A stretch of DNA of 64,000 nucleotides from an uncultured Oscillospiraceae bacterium (GCA_934591815.1 CAKTPV010000012.1:6499-70498); one strand, 5' to 3'; counted from the first letter of the stretch, positions 50,344-60,118 are shown. The notes: a model not told the origin generated them from the sequence alone. Program-made: numbers and translations.

Positions 50344-51318
50344 ATGTGTACGGCGGCCACATATCAGACAAAGCATTTCTATTTCGGGCGCAATCTGGAC
50401 TATGAGCAGTCCTTCGGGGAGAGCGTGGTCATCACGCCCCGGAACTGGCCTCTGGCGCTGCGCCACGGCGCGGTCATGGAGACGCACTACGCCATGATCG
50501 GCATGGCCCATATGCAGGACGGCTTCCCCCTGTACTACGACGCCGTCAACGAAAAGGGCCTGTGCATCGCGGGACTGAACTTCGTAGGCAACGCGGTGTA
50601 CGGGCGGCCGGAGGATGGCCGGGAGAACGTGGCCCAGTTTGAGCTGATCCCGTGGCTGCTGGGACGCTGCGCCACGCTGGCGGAGGCCCGGACGCTGCTG
50701 GCGCAGACCCGCATCACCGACACGCCCTATTCCGCCGGTCTGCCCACGGCCCAGCTCCACTGGATGGTGGCGGACCGCACCGGCTGCATCGTGGTGGAGT
50801 CGGTGGCCGACGGGCTCCACATCTACGACGATCCGGCGGGGGTGCTGACCAACAACCCGCCCTTCCCCACGCAGCTGTTCGCCCTGAACAACTACGCCCA
50901 GCTGTCGCCGGAGCCGCCGGTGAACCACTTCGCGCCGGCGCTGCCCCTGACCACATACAGCCGGGGCATGGGCGCCATGGGGCTGCCGGGAGATCTGTCC
51001 TCCCAGTCCCGGTTCGTGCGGGCGGCCTTTGTGCGGGCCAACTCCGTCTCCGGCGACGGTGAGGCGGAGAGCCTGAGCCAGCTGTTCCACATCCTCGGCT
51101 CGGTGGAGCAGCAGCGGGGCTGCTGCCGCTTAGCCGGCGGCGAATGCGAGCTGACGCTGTACACCGGCTGCTGCAACGCCGACCGGGGCGTGTACTACTA
51201 CACCACCTATGACAACAGCCAGATCACCGCCGTGGATATGCACCACGCCGATCTGGACGGGCGTGAGCCTGTCAGCTATCCGTTGGTCACGGAGATGCGG
51301 CTGTATCAGCAGAACTGA
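50344..51318 (+). CDS. bsh: Choloylglycine hydrolase family protein (probable bile salt hydrolase)
   Basis: A 324-residue Ntn-hydrolase. After removal of Met1, Cys2 is the nucleophile. All residues known from the Clostridium perfringens enzyme have counterparts: Arg16 and Asp19 in GRNLDYE, Asn79 in AGLNF, Asn171 in LTNNP and Arg223 in SQSRF. The family removes glycine or taurine from bile salts, or cleaves penicillin V; the AGLNF and TNNP context favours bile salts. The start follows AAGGAGG. No signal peptide, so it acts in the cytosol. It suggests an intestinal habitat. Confidence 0.88.
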   Translation: MCTAATYQTKHFYFGRNLDYEQSFGESVVITPRNWPLALRHGAVMETHYAMIGMAHMQDGFPLYYDAVNEKGLCIAGLNFVGNAVYGRPEDGRENVAQFELIPWLLGRCATLAEARTLLAQTRITDTPYSAGLPTAQLHWMVADRTGCIVVESVADGLHIYDDPAGVLTNNPPFPTQLFALNNYAQLSPEPPVNHFAPALPLTTYSRGMGAMGLPGDLSSQSRFVRAAFVRANSVSGDGEAESLSQLFHILGSVEQQRGCCRLAGGECELTLYTGCCNADRGVYYYTTYDNSQITAVDMHHADLDGREPVSYPLVTEMRLYQQN

Positions 51319-51324
51319 AGCAAC

Positions 51325-51364
51325 AAAAAGAGGGGTTCACGCCATGCGTGACCCCTCTTTTTAT
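51325..51364. terminator. Bidirectional terminator after the bile salt hydrolase gene
   Basis: AAAAAGAGGGGT(T)CACGC pairs with GCGTGACCCCTCTTTTT, one mismatch, loop CAT. The genes on the two sides converge. Confidence 0.9.
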
Positions 51365-51795
51365 TGTACCTCCGGCAGCTCCATCTGCTTCATGCGGAAG
51401 GTGTATACGCCGTCGGCGCACACCGTACCGTCTTCATCCTCCACCCGCGCCCGGATGACGCAGATGCTGCGGCCCATACGCACCGCCTCCGCATAGCAGA
51501 TCAGCCTGCCGCTCTTCGCGGCGGCCAGAAACCGCACCTCACAGTTGACCGTGCGGCAAAGACTGCCCCGCGAGCAGGCCGCCGTCCCGGCCGCCTGATC
51601 CATCATGGTGCAGTACACGCCGCCGTGTACGATGCCCATGGGGTTCCAGTGCTGCGCCGTCAGCTGCAACTCGCTTCTCGCCCAGCCGTCACCCACGGCC
51701 ACCACCTGCATCCCGCCGGCGGCGGCGTAGGCGCCCGCCTGATTGGCCCGCGCCAGCACCGTTTCATACAACGCCTGTTTTTCCTGTTCTGTCAT
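51361..51795 (-). CDS. PaaI-type hotdog-fold thioesterase, second copy in the window
   Basis: A 144-residue protein with NPMGIVHGGVYCTMMDQAAG, the hotdog HGG motif. It is a distant relative of the thioesterase at 6347-6769. The start codon overlaps the sortase stop (ATGA), so it is coupled to the sortase gene upstream. The acyl-CoA substrate is unknown, and the pairing with a sortase has no evident biochemical logic. Confidence 0.88.
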   Translation of the reverse strand: MTEQEKQALYETVLARANQAGAYAAAGGMQVVAVGDGWARSELQLTAQHWNPMGIVHGGVYCTMMDQAAGTAACSRGSLCRTVNCEVRFLAAAKSGRLICYAEAVRMGRSICVIRARVEDEDGTVCADGVYTFRMKQMELPEVQ

Positions 51796-52604
51796 TGGTC
51801 ATTTCCTTCCGTCAAGGGTGTCATCTCGCCCAGCACCACAAAGCGGTAGTTGTCCGCCTCATAGGAGCAGGTGCACATACCCACAATGCGCCCGGTGGGG
51901 ATACCCCGGCCGGCATTGAAGGTGGACTGGCTGATGAATTGCGCCAGATCTGAATCGTTGAACGAGGTGTTGAACACCTCATGTGTCCCCGGCACGATCA
52001 GCCCCGCGAACAGATCTACCCGGTATGTCCCCTCGTTGGTGTACAGGTAGAAATACGGATGGGCGTCGTAGTACCACTGCTGCTTATAGCCGGAGATGGA
52101 GGCGAACATGGTACCGTCCGCCATGTGATGACCGTACAGCATATTGCACTGGGAGGTGAAGTCCCGGTTGGCGCGGGCGTCCAGAAAAATGGTGCCGTAT
52201 ACGCTGTAATTGCCGTACAGGTCGTGGTGCAGGTAATAGTCGTTGTTGCCGTCATAGGCGATGGGGTAGCTGATCGGCGTACCCGGGCTGTACACATACC
52301 CGATGATATCGTTGTAATGGGACTGCCACCAGCTCAGATCGATCTGCGCCGGCGGCGTAAGGCGCATGGTTTTTTCCGCCGTCTCGGCAATGTCCGCCCG
52401 CAGCTGCTCCACAGCGGCAGACAGCGGCTCCACAGCGGATAGTATGGCCTCCTCCGCCGCGCAGACGCAGGCTCTGGTCGTGTCCTGCACCGACTCCGTC
52501 TCCCCTGCCGCAGCCGTTCCCGCGCCCGTAAGTGCCAGCACACCCCATGAGGGCAGCCCCACCACGGCGGCAGCCAGCACCAGCGCGATCCATCTCTTTT
52601 TCAT
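51792..52604 (-). CDS. srtB: Class B sortase
   Basis: A 270-residue membrane-anchored transpeptidase. The first 30 residues are a signal anchor, followed by a short helical stalk. The catalytic residues are His159 in YGHHM, Cys246 in MCTCSYE and Arg254 in DNYRFVV, with the usual class B spacing. It should attach proteins with an NPxTN- or SPxTG-like signal to peptidoglycan or a pilin. I see no sorting signal in neighbouring proteins. ATG 52604 has GGGGGACG upstream. Confidence 0.9.
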   Translation of the reverse strand: MKKRWIALVLAAAVVGLPSWGVLALTGAGTAAAGETESVQDTTRACVCAAEEAILSAVEPLSAAVEQLRADIAETAEKTMRLTPPAQIDLSWWQSHYNDIIGYVYSPGTPISYPIAYDGNNDYYLHHDLYGNYSVYGTIFLDARANRDFTSQCNMLYGHHMADGTMFASISGYKQQWYYDAHPYFYLYTNEGTYRVDLFAGLIVPGTHEVFNTSFNDSDLAQFISQSTFNAGRGIPTGRIVGMCTCSYEADNYRFVVLGEMTPLTEGNDQ

Positions 52605-52739
52605 CGTCTCGTCCCCCGCACACAAAATATGGCACTATTATACGCGGCGTTTCACCGCACCGTCAGGCTTCCCCGGAAATTTTCCCCACCTTGCCGGGAC
52701 ATCCGCTTTCCCGTAGGAATCCTTCTTTTCCACGGGCGG

Positions 52740-52776
52740 AAAAAGACCGCCGCGCAGAGCGCGGCGGTCTTTTTAT
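52740..52776. terminator. Bidirectional terminator after nifJ
   Basis: Perfect 16-base stem AAAAAGACCGCCGCGC/GCGCGGCGGTCTTTTT with loop AGA. Confidence 0.93.
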
Positions 52777-52802
52777 GTGCTTTTACCGTTGGCGGATACG
52801 GC

Positions 52803-55800
52803 TTATTTGTCGTACATCTCCACCAGCTTCAGCAGGTGCTCGTAGCGGGCCTTGGCCTCGTCCTCGTTGCGCTTGAACAGCACGTCCGCACGCTCGGGGA
52901 ACTCGCGGGTCAGGCGGGAGTAACGGGCCTCGTTCATCAGGAACTCCTGATAGCCGCCGGCGGGCGCCTTGGAGTCCAGCGTGAACTTCTTCTCGCCCTC
53001 GGGATTGTAGCGGAACAGGTTCCAGTAGCCGCAGTCCACGGCCTTCTTCATTTCCTTCTGGCAGTTCATCATGCCGCCCTTGATGGAGTGCATCTCGCAG
53101 GGGCTGTAGCCGATGATCAGGGACGGGCCGTGATAGGCCTCGGCCTCGGTGATGGCCTTGATGGTCTGCGCGGGGTTGGCACCCATGGCCACCTGTGCCA
53201 CGTACACATAGCCGTACTGCATGGCGATCTCGGAGAGGCTCTTCTTCTTGATCTCCTTACCGGCGGCGGCGAACTGTGCCACCTGACCGATGTTGGAGGC
53301 CTTGGAAGCCTGTCCGCCGGTGTTGGAGTACACCTCGGTGTCGAACACGAAGATGTTCACGTCCTGCTTGGAGGCGATGACGTGATCCAGTCCGCCGTAG
53401 CCGATGTCGTAGGCCCAGCCGTCGCCGCCGAAGATCCACATGGACTTCTTGGCCAGATATTCCTTCTTGCTGAGGATATCAGCGGCCAGCGTGCAGGCGG
53501 CGCAGTCGCAGAACAGGGCGCCCTTGGCCTTCAGCTCGGCGGCATGCTCGGCAAACTGCGGCATGGCGGCCAGCTCCTCCACGGTGCAGATGCTCTCCTC
53601 CAGCGCCTTGACGTAGGCCTTGGCAGGCTCGGCGTTGGCGGTGCCGTCGTTCATGGTGTCCAGCCATGCCTGGGCAGCGGCCTTCAGCTCGGGACGCGCC
53701 CACTCCACGGCGATCAGCTGGCGGGTCTCGTCAGCCAGATCCTCGCGGATCTTGTTCTGGCCGGTGAACATGCCCAGACCGTGCTCGGCGTTATCCTCGA
53801 ACAGGGAGTTGCACCATGCGGGGCCGTGGCCGTCCTTGTTGGTGCAGTAGGGAGACGTAGCCGCGGGACCGCCCCAGATGGAGGAGCAGCCGGTGGCGTT
53901 GGAGATATACATGTGGTCGCCGAACAGCTGGGTGACGAGACGGGCGTAGCTGGTCTCGGCGCAGCCGGCGCAGGAGCCGGAGAACTCCAGCATGGGCTGC
54001 TTGAACTGGCTGCCCTTGACGGTGTTGTCCTGCATATCCTTCTTCTCGGAGACCTCGGCCACGCAGTAGTCGAACACATCCTGCTGGGGCAGCTCGCCCT
54101 CCTGGGCGACCATGCTCAGGGCGTTCACCGGGCACGCGCCCACGCAGACGCCGCAGCCCATGCAGTCCAGCGGGCTGATGGCCATGGTGAACTGATAGGT
54201 GCCCTTGCCCTTGCCGGCCTTGATGTCCACGATCTTGGCCGCCTCGGGTGCCTTGGCCGCCTCGTCAGCGGTGAGGGCGAAGGGACGGATAGTGGCGTGG
54301 GGGCAGACATAGGCGCACTGGTTGCACTGGATGCACTTGGCGCTGTCCCAGGTGGGGACGGACACGGCCACGCCGCGCTTCTCGTAGGCGGCGGCGCCCA
54401 GCTCGAACTGGCCGTCCACATGATCCACAAAGGCGGAAACGGGCAGGCTGTCGCCGTCCATCTTGCCCACGGGCTCCAGAATGTCCTTGACCATCTTCAC
54501 CAGCTCGGGCTTGCCCTCGAGCTGCTTGGGCTCCTTGGTATCCACAGCGTCGGCCCAGTCGGCGGGCACGTCGATCTTCTTGTAGGCGGTGGCGCCCAGA
54601 TCGATGGCCTTGTAGTTCATGTCCACCACGTCCTGGCCCTTCTTCAGGTAGGAGGCCTTGGCCTTCTCCTTCATGTAGGCAATGGCCTCCTCCTCGGGCA
54701 TGACCTTGGCCAGGGAGAAGAACGCGGACTGGAGGATGGTGTTGTTGCGCTTGCCCATACCGATCTCGATGGCCAGATCAATGGCATCGATGGTATACAG
54801 CTGGATGTTGTTCCGGGCGATATAGCGCTTGGACGCGGCGTCCATGTGGTGGTTCAGCTCGTCGAAGTCCCACTGGCAGTTGATCATGTACACGCCGCCG
54901 GGCTTCACGTCCTGCACCATCTTGAAGCCCTTGGTCACATAGCTGGGATTGTGGCAGGCCACGAAGTCAGCCTTGTTGATGTAGTACGGGCTGCGGATGG
55001 GCTTGTCGCCGAAGCGCAGGTGGCTGATGGTCACGCCGCCGGTCTTCTTGGAGTCGTACTGGAAGTACGCCTGCACGTATTTGTCGGTGTGGTCGCCGAT
55101 GATCTTGATGGAGTTCTTGTTGGCGCCCACGGTGCCGTCGCCGCCCAGACCCCAGAACTTGCACTCGATGGTGCCGGGGGCGGCGGTGTTGGGACAGTTC
55201 TCGTCCTCCGGCAGGGACAGGTTGGTCACATCGTCCACGATGCCGATGGTGAACTGGCGCTTCATCTCGTCGCGCTTCAGCTCGCTGTATACGGCGAACA
55301 CGGAGGCGGGAGGCGTATCCTTGCTGCCCAGACCGTAGCGGCCGCCGATGACCTTCACATCGTTCCAGCCGGCGTTGGCCAGCGCGGTGACAACGTCCTG
55401 ATACAGAGGCTCGCCCTGGGAGCCGGGCTCCTTGGTGCGATCCAGCACGGCGATCTTCCGCACGGAGGCGGGCAGCGCCTCAATGAGCTTCTCGGCGGCG
55501 AAGGGGCGGAACAGACGCACCTTGACCAGACCCACCTTCTCGCCGTGGGCGTTCAGGTAGTCGATGACCTCCTCGGCCACGTCGCAGATGGAACCCATGG
55601 CCACGATGACGCGGTCAGCGTCGGGTGCGCCGTAGTAGTTGAACAGCTTATAGTCGGTGCCCAGCTTGGCGTTGACCTTGTCCATGTACTTCTCCACCAC
55701 GGCGGGCAGCTCGGTGTAGTACTTGTTGCAGGCCTCGCGGTGCTGGAAGAAGATGTCGCCGTTCTCGTGGGAACCGCGCATATGGGGATGCTCGGGGTTC

Positions 55801-56423
55801 AGGGCATGGCGGCGGAACTCAGCCACGGCGTCCATGTCGCACATATCCTTCAGATCCTCGTAGTCCCACACGGCGATCTTCTGGATCTCATGGCTGGTGC
55901 GGAAGCCGTCGAAGAAGTTGATGAAGGGCACCTTGCCGGACAGGGCGGCCAGATGTGCCACGGGGCTCAGATCCATGACCTCCTGCACGTTGCCCTCGCA
56001 CAGCATGGCAAAGCCGGTCTGGCGGCACGCCATCACGTCGGAGTGGTCGCCGAAGATGTTCAGGGCGTGGGTGGACACGGTACGGGCGGAGACGTGGAAC
56101 ACGCAGGGCAGCTGCTCTGCTGCGATCTTGTACATATTGGGGATCATCAGCAGCAGACCCTGAGACGCGGTGTAGGTGGTGGTCAGCGCACCTGCACCCA
56201 GAGAGCCGTGAACGGCGCCGGCTGCACCGGCCTCGGACTGCATCTCGACCACCTTGACCTTGGTGCCGAAGATGTTCTTCAGGCCGTTGGCGCTCCACTG
56301 GTCAACAAAGTCGGCCATGGGGCTGGACGGCGTGATGGGGTAGATGGCAGCTACCTCGGAAAACGCATAGGAAACATGCGCTGCGGCGTTATTGCCATCC
56401 ATGGATTTCATTTTTCTTACCAT
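52803..56423 (-). CDS. nifJ: Pyruvate:ferredoxin (flavodoxin) oxidoreductase
   Basis: A 1206-residue single-chain enzyme that converts pyruvate to acetyl-CoA and CO2 and reduces ferredoxin. The N-terminus has YPITPSSPMADFVDQW. Two 4Fe-4S ligand sets are at about residues 698 (CIQCNQCAYVCP) and 754 (CMGCGVCVGACP), and another cysteine pair (CAGCAE) marks the TPP domain, with GGDGWAYDIGYGGLDH. The start at 56423 has AAGGAGG; the longer frame to 56507 is the leader. This enzyme is central to strict anaerobes. The leader is about 150 nt long. Confidence 0.97.
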   Translation of the reverse strand: MVRKMKSMDGNNAAAHVSYAFSEVAAIYPITPSSPMADFVDQWSANGLKNIFGTKVKVVEMQSEAGAAGAVHGSLGAGALTTTYTASQGLLLMIPNMYKIAAEQLPCVFHVSARTVSTHALNIFGDHSDVMACRQTGFAMLCEGNVQEVMDLSPVAHLAALSGKVPFINFFDGFRTSHEIQKIAVWDYEDLKDMCDMDAVAEFRRHALNPEHPHMRGSHENGDIFFQHREACNKYYTELPAVVEKYMDKVNAKLGTDYKLFNYYGAPDADRVIVAMGSICDVAEEVIDYLNAHGEKVGLVKVRLFRPFAAEKLIEALPASVRKIAVLDRTKEPGSQGEPLYQDVVTALANAGWNDVKVIGGRYGLGSKDTPPASVFAVYSELKRDEMKRQFTIGIVDDVTNLSLPEDENCPNTAAPGTIECKFWGLGGDGTVGANKNSIKIIGDHTDKYVQAYFQYDSKKTGGVTISHLRFGDKPIRSPYYINKADFVACHNPSYVTKGFKMVQDVKPGGVYMINCQWDFDELNHHMDAASKRYIARNNIQLYTIDAIDLAIEIGMGKRNNTILQSAFFSLAKVMPEEEAIAYMKEKAKASYLKKGQDVVDMNYKAIDLGATAYKKIDVPADWADAVDTKEPKQLEGKPELVKMVKDILEPVGKMDGDSLPVSAFVDHVDGQFELGAAAYEKRGVAVSVPTWDSAKCIQCNQCAYVCPHATIRPFALTADEAAKAPEAAKIVDIKAGKGKGTYQFTMAISPLDCMGCGVCVGACPVNALSMVAQEGELPQQDVFDYCVAEVSEKKDMQDNTVKGSQFKQPMLEFSGSCAGCAETSYARLVTQLFGDHMYISNATGCSSIWGGPAATSPYCTNKDGHGPAWCNSLFEDNAEHGLGMFTGQNKIREDLADETRQLIAVEWARPELKAAAQAWLDTMNDGTANAEPAKAYVKALEESICTVEELAAMPQFAEHAAELKAKGALFCDCAACTLAADILSKKEYLAKKSMWIFGGDGWAYDIGYGGLDHVIASKQDVNIFVFDTEVYSNTGGQASKASNIGQVAQFAAAGKEIKKKSLSEIAMQYGYVYVAQVAMGANPAQTIKAITEAEAYHGPSLIIGYSPCEMHSIKGGMMNCQKEMKKAVDCGYWNLFRYNPEGEKKFTLDSKAPAGGYQEFLMNEARYSRLTREFPERADVLFKRNEDEAKARYEHLLKLVEMYDK

Positions 56424-56580
56424 AACGTGCCTCCTTAAATAAATAGTCTTTTCAAAATTCCGCCTTCGCCCGTGCTGTACACAGGCAAAAGCACTCCCTC
56501 CCCGCACTCCGCTGGCGGCGGCCGGAAAGGAAGTTCATGTGAAAGCATCCTGTAAAAACGCTTTCCCGTCGGTATTGTTG

Positions 56581-56609
56581 ATAGTAACACAAACATTTCA
56601 CCCTGTAAA
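56581..56609 (-). promoter_or_regulatory. Promoter of nifJ
   Basis: On the minus strand TTTACA (56609-56604) and TACTAT (56586-56581) with a 17-base spacer. The gap 56424-56800 holds the nifJ leader, with a GAAAGC/GCTTTC hairpin, an unlikely 28-codon frame (56538-56452) and the yifB upstream region. Confidence 0.7.
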
Positions 56610-56800
56610 CCTGATTTTTGTGATTTCTACTACTGTGAAACTTTTTTAGCGCCATGCACAAATTTTCTCATCCCATGCCCGTCTGAAAGTGTCGTTCCGC
56701 GCAAAACGCCCGCCGCTTTTTTGAAAAAAGCGCTGTTCACCCACCAATTTTTATGGTAAGATGAGGGGTGAACGACGTATTGGAAGGGAGATGACGGCCC

Positions 56801-58315
56801 ATGGTGGTCACCGTGCGTTCTCTGGGACTCACCGGCATCCGCGGCTACGAGGTGTCGGTGGAGTGTTTTCTCTCCGGCGGGCTGCCCGCCTTTGATGTGG
56901 TGGGCCTGCCGGACGCCGCCGTCAAGGAATCTCGGGAGCGTGTCCGCGCCGCCGTGAAAAACTGCGGCGCCAAATTCCCCGTCAGCCGGATCACCGTGAA
57001 TCTGGCCCCCGCCCGTGTCCGCAAGGAGGGCACGCTGTACGACCTGCCCATCCTGCTGGGCATTCTGGCCGCGGCGGAGGAGCTGAAGCCCCTGCCGGAG
57101 GACGCCGCCTTTCTGGGTGAGCTGAGCCTTACCGGGGCGCTGCGCCCCGTCACCGGCGTGCTGCCCATGGCGCTGTGCGCCGCCCGGTTGGGCATCAAGA
57201 CGCTGTACGTCCCGGCGCAGAATGCCGCCGAGGCCACGCTGGCCGATGGCCTCACCGTCTACGGCGTGGAGGATGTGTCCCAGCTCATCGCCCACCTGAG
57301 GGGCGAGATGCCCATGACTCCCGCCGCCCGCTGGCAGCCGGAGCCCACCGCCCGTCCCCTGCCGGACTTTGCCGATGTGATGGGGCAGGAAAACGTGAAG
57401 CGCGGGCTGGAGATCGCCGCCGCCGGCGGCCACAACGTGCTGCTCATCGGTTCGCCCGGCGCGGGCAAGTCCATGCTGGCACGGCGCATCCCCTCCATTC
57501 TGCCCGATATGACCCGCGCCGAATCCCTTCAGACCACGGAGATCTACTCCGTGGCCGGTATGACCGACGCCGCCCACCCGCTGGTGGATGTGCGGCCCTT
57601 CCGCAGCCCCCACCACACAGCCTCCACCGTGTCGCTGGCGGGAGGCGGCGGCACGCCGCGGCCCGGCGAGATCTCGCTGGCCCACAACGGCGTGCTGTTT
57701 CTGGACGAGCTGCCGGAGTTCGACAAGTCGGCGCTGGAGACGCTGCGCCAGCCGCTGGAGGACGGCTTTGTCACCATCACCCGCGCCGCCGGGACGCTGA
57801 CGCTGCCCAGCCGCTTTATGCTGGTGTGCGCCATGAACCCCTGCAAATGCGGGTGGTACGGCCATCCCTCCGGCCGCTGCACCTGCTCGGAAAATCAGGT
57901 GGAGCAGTATATGCGCCGCATCTCCGGCCCCCTGCTGGACCGCATCGATATGTATATCGAGGTACCCTCCGTGGAGTACGAGGCCATGCGCCGCAAGGAT
58001 ACGCCGGAGTCCTCCGCCGTTATCCGGCAGCGGGTCAACGCCGCCCGGGAGGTGCAGAAGCAGCGCTTCGCCGGCACGGAGGTGTCCTGCAACGCCTATA
58101 TGACCCCCGCCATGATCGGGCGGTACTGCCAACTGGACGACGCCGGTGAGCGGCTGATGCAGGGCGCCTTTGACCGGCTGGGTCTTACCGGCCGCAGCCA
58201 TGACCGGATCCTGCGTATGGCCCGCACCATCGCCGATCTGGAGGGCAGCGAGCGCATCGAGGCGCCCCATCTGGCGGAGGCCATCCAGTTCCGCAGCAGC
58301 GGTATCCTGAAATGA
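56801..58315 (+). CDS. comM: YifB family Mg chelatase-like AAA ATPase (ComM)
   Basis: A 504-residue protein. The N-terminal LonC-like domain shows EVSVECFLSGGLPAFDVVGLPD, and the AAA core has GSPGAGKSML (Walker A), LFLDELPEF (Walker B) and FRSPHHTAS. A C-terminal helical domain follows a cysteine motif (CNPCKCGWYG-like). ComM helps branch migration during natural transformation in other bacteria. It leads a plus-strand cluster with lysE, thiI, cinA. Confidence 0.93.
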   Translation: MVVTVRSLGLTGIRGYEVSVECFLSGGLPAFDVVGLPDAAVKESRERVRAAVKNCGAKFPVSRITVNLAPARVRKEGTLYDLPILLGILAAAEELKPLPEDAAFLGELSLTGALRPVTGVLPMALCAARLGIKTLYVPAQNAAEATLADGLTVYGVEDVSQLIAHLRGEMPMTPAARWQPEPTARPLPDFADVMGQENVKRGLEIAAAGGHNVLLIGSPGAGKSMLARRIPSILPDMTRAESLQTTEIYSVAGMTDAAHPLVDVRPFRSPHHTASTVSLAGGGGTPRPGEISLAHNGVLFLDELPEFDKSALETLRQPLEDGFVTITRAAGTLTLPSRFMLVCAMNPCKCGWYGHPSGRCTCSENQVEQYMRRISGPLLDRIDMYIEVPSVEYEAMRRKDTPESSAVIRQRVNAAREVQKQRFAGTEVSCNAYMTPAMIGRYCQLDDAGERLMQGAFDRLGLTGRSHDRILRMARTIADLEGSERIEAPHLAEAIQFRSSGILK

Positions 58316-58325
58316 GGAGCGGTCT

Positions 58326-58907
58326 ATGAACATCCCTGCCTTTCTGGTCTACTGCGCCATTATGGCCGTGACCCCCGGCCCCAACAACCTGATGAGCCTG
58401 TACCTGGGCGCCTCGGGCGGCTCCCGCTTCTGGCGGTTCTTCGCCGGCAGCATGGCCGGGCTTTTCGTCAAGTGCGCCCTGTGCGGCCTTCTGAATGTGC
58501 TGCTGGCGGAAAAGATCCCGGCGCTGGTGCCGTATCTCAAGTGGCTGGGCGCCCTGTATATGCTCTATCTGGCCTTCGGCATGGTGCGCAGCGGCCTGAA
58601 GCCCGCCGGGGACGACCAGCGCTCCGGCGAGGGCAGCTTCCAGAGCGGCATCCTGCTGCAGGTCCTGAACGTGAAAAGCTGGGTGGCGGCGCTGAGCATC
58701 TTTTCCGTGTACGTCATCCCCTTTACCACCGCCGTCGGCGCCATGCTGCTGGCGGCACTGGCCTTCACCCTTTTCTGCGCGCTGGCGAGCCTGCTGTGGT
58801 TCGGCTGCGGCGCGGCCATACAGCGCCTCTACCGCCGCTTCCGCCTGCCGGTGAGCATCGTGCTGGCGGCCACGCTGGTGCTGTGCGCCTGGAGCGCGGT
58901 AAAATAA
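58326..58907 (+). CDS. LysE family translocator
   Basis: A 193-residue membrane protein with six helices. It begins with AIMAVTPGPNNLMSLYLG, the LysE/RhtB signature near the N-terminus. The family exports amino acids such as lysine, threonine or homoserine lactone. It follows yifB by ten bases. The substrate is unknown. Confidence 0.9.
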   Translation: MNIPAFLVYCAIMAVTPGPNNLMSLYLGASGGSRFWRFFAGSMAGLFVKCALCGLLNVLLAEKIPALVPYLKWLGALYMLYLAFGMVRSGLKPAGDDQRSGEGSFQSGILLQVLNVKSWVAALSIFSVYVIPFTTAVGAMLLAALAFTLFCALASLLWFGCGAAIQRLYRRFRLPVSIVLAATLVLCAWSAVK

Positions 58908-58939
58908 ACGACAAGTAAAACGACAAGGAGAACCATACC

Positions 58940-60118
58940 ATGCACGAGATCATCCTGTGCAAGCTGGGCGAGGTAGTCCTGAAGGGGCTGAACCGCCGCA
59001 GCTTTGAGATGAAGCTGATGAGCAACATCCGCCGCCGCACCCAGCCGTTCGGCAAGTTCAAGATCTACTCCCGCCAGTCCACCATCTATGTGGAGCCGGT
59101 GGAGGACACCTGCAACATCGCCAAAGCCTACGCTGCCTGCAAGCAGGTGTTCGGCATCATCGCCATCACCCGCGCCCTGCCCTGCGAGAAGTCCAAGGAG
59201 GCCATCCTCGATACCGCCAAGACCTATCTGGCCGGCGCCCTCACCGCCGCCAAGAGCTTCAAGGTGGAGAGCAAGCGTGCCGACAAGACCTTCCCCATGG
59301 GCAGCATCCAGCTGAGCCAATGGGTGGGCGGCGCGCTGCACGACGCCTTCCCCCACCTGACGGTGGACGTCCACCACCCGGAGCTGACGGTGTATGTGGA
59401 GGTGCGGGAGGACGCGGCCTATGTCCACGGCCCGGCAGAGGCCGCTGCCGGCGGATTGCCGCTGGGGATGGGCGGTCACGCGGTGAGCCTGCTGTCCGGC
59501 GGCATCGACAGCCCCGTGTCCAGCTACATGATCGCCAAGCGCGGCGTCCAGCTGGAGATGATCCACTTTGCCTCCCCTCCCTATACCAGTGAGCTGGCGC
59601 GGGAGAAGGTGCTCAAGCTGGCGCAGGAGCTGACGCCGTGGTGCGGCCGTCTGGCGGTGTTTATCATCCCCTTTACCGAAATTCAGGAGGAGATCCGCCG
59701 CAAATGCCCGGAGGACCACTTCACCCTGATCATGCGCCGCTTTATGATGCGCCTCGCCGATATGCTGGCGCAGGAGCTGCGCTGCCGCGCCCTCGTCACC
59801 GGTGAGAATCTGGGACAGGTGGCCAGCCAGACCCTGCAGGCGCTGGCCGTCAGCGAGGACGTCACCACCATGCCGGTGCTGCGGCCTCTCATCGGCCTTG
59901 ACAAGGAGGAGATCGTGAAGATCGCCCGGAAGATCGGCACCTTCGACACCTCCATCCTGCCCTATGAGGACTGCTGCACCGTGTTCACCCCCCGCCACCC
60001 CAAGACCAAGCCCAGCGTGGAGGAGGCCCGGGAGTACGAGAGCGCGCTGGACGTGGAGGGCCTGTGCCAGCGGGCCATGGCCAACCGGGAGATGGTCCGC
60101 GTCAAGCCCACATTCTAA
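58940..60118 (+). CDS. thiI: tRNA 4-thiouridine synthase ThiI
   Basis: A 392-residue enzyme. It begins with an N-terminal ferredoxin-like domain, then THUMP (about 60-165), then the PP-loop ATPase domain with SLLSGGIDSPVSSYM (about 187). It modifies uridine 8 in tRNA and gives sulfur for thiamine. It lacks the C-terminal rhodanese domain of the E. coli enzyme, as is usual in Firmicutes; no cysteine desulfurase lies beside it. Its TAA stop is part of the cinA ribosome binding site. Confidence 0.95.
   Translation: MHEIILCKLGEVVLKGLNRRSFEMKLMSNIRRRTQPFGKFKIYSRQSTIYVEPVEDTCNIAKAYAACKQVFGIIAITRALPCEKSKEAILDTAKTYLAGALTAAKSFKVESKRADKTFPMGSIQLSQWVGGALHDAFPHLTVDVHHPELTVYVEVREDAAYVHGPAEAAAGGLPLGMGGHAVSLLSGGIDSPVSSYMIAKRGVQLEMIHFASPPYTSELAREKVLKLAQELTPWCGRLAVFIIPFTEIQEEIRRKCPEDHFTLIMRRFMMRLADMLAQELRCRALVTGENLGQVASQTLQALAVSEDVTTMPVLRPLIGLDKEEIVKIARKIGTFDTSILPYEDCCTVFTPRHPKTKPSVEEAREYESALDVEGLCQRAMANREMVRVKPTF

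Noticed and set aside
52629-56438. 1269-codon open frame on the plus strand opposite nifJ
   Set aside because: It is a GC-driven shadow. nifJ on the minus strand has all domains and motifs, while this frame gives a low-complexity His/Gly/Leu-rich protein without recognisable motifs.
56452-56538. 28-codon frame with CFCLC in the nifJ leader
   Set aside because: It has only a weak AGGA site and no conserved feature. It has the same length as the cysK leader ORF but no sequence similarity, so I treat this as coincidence.
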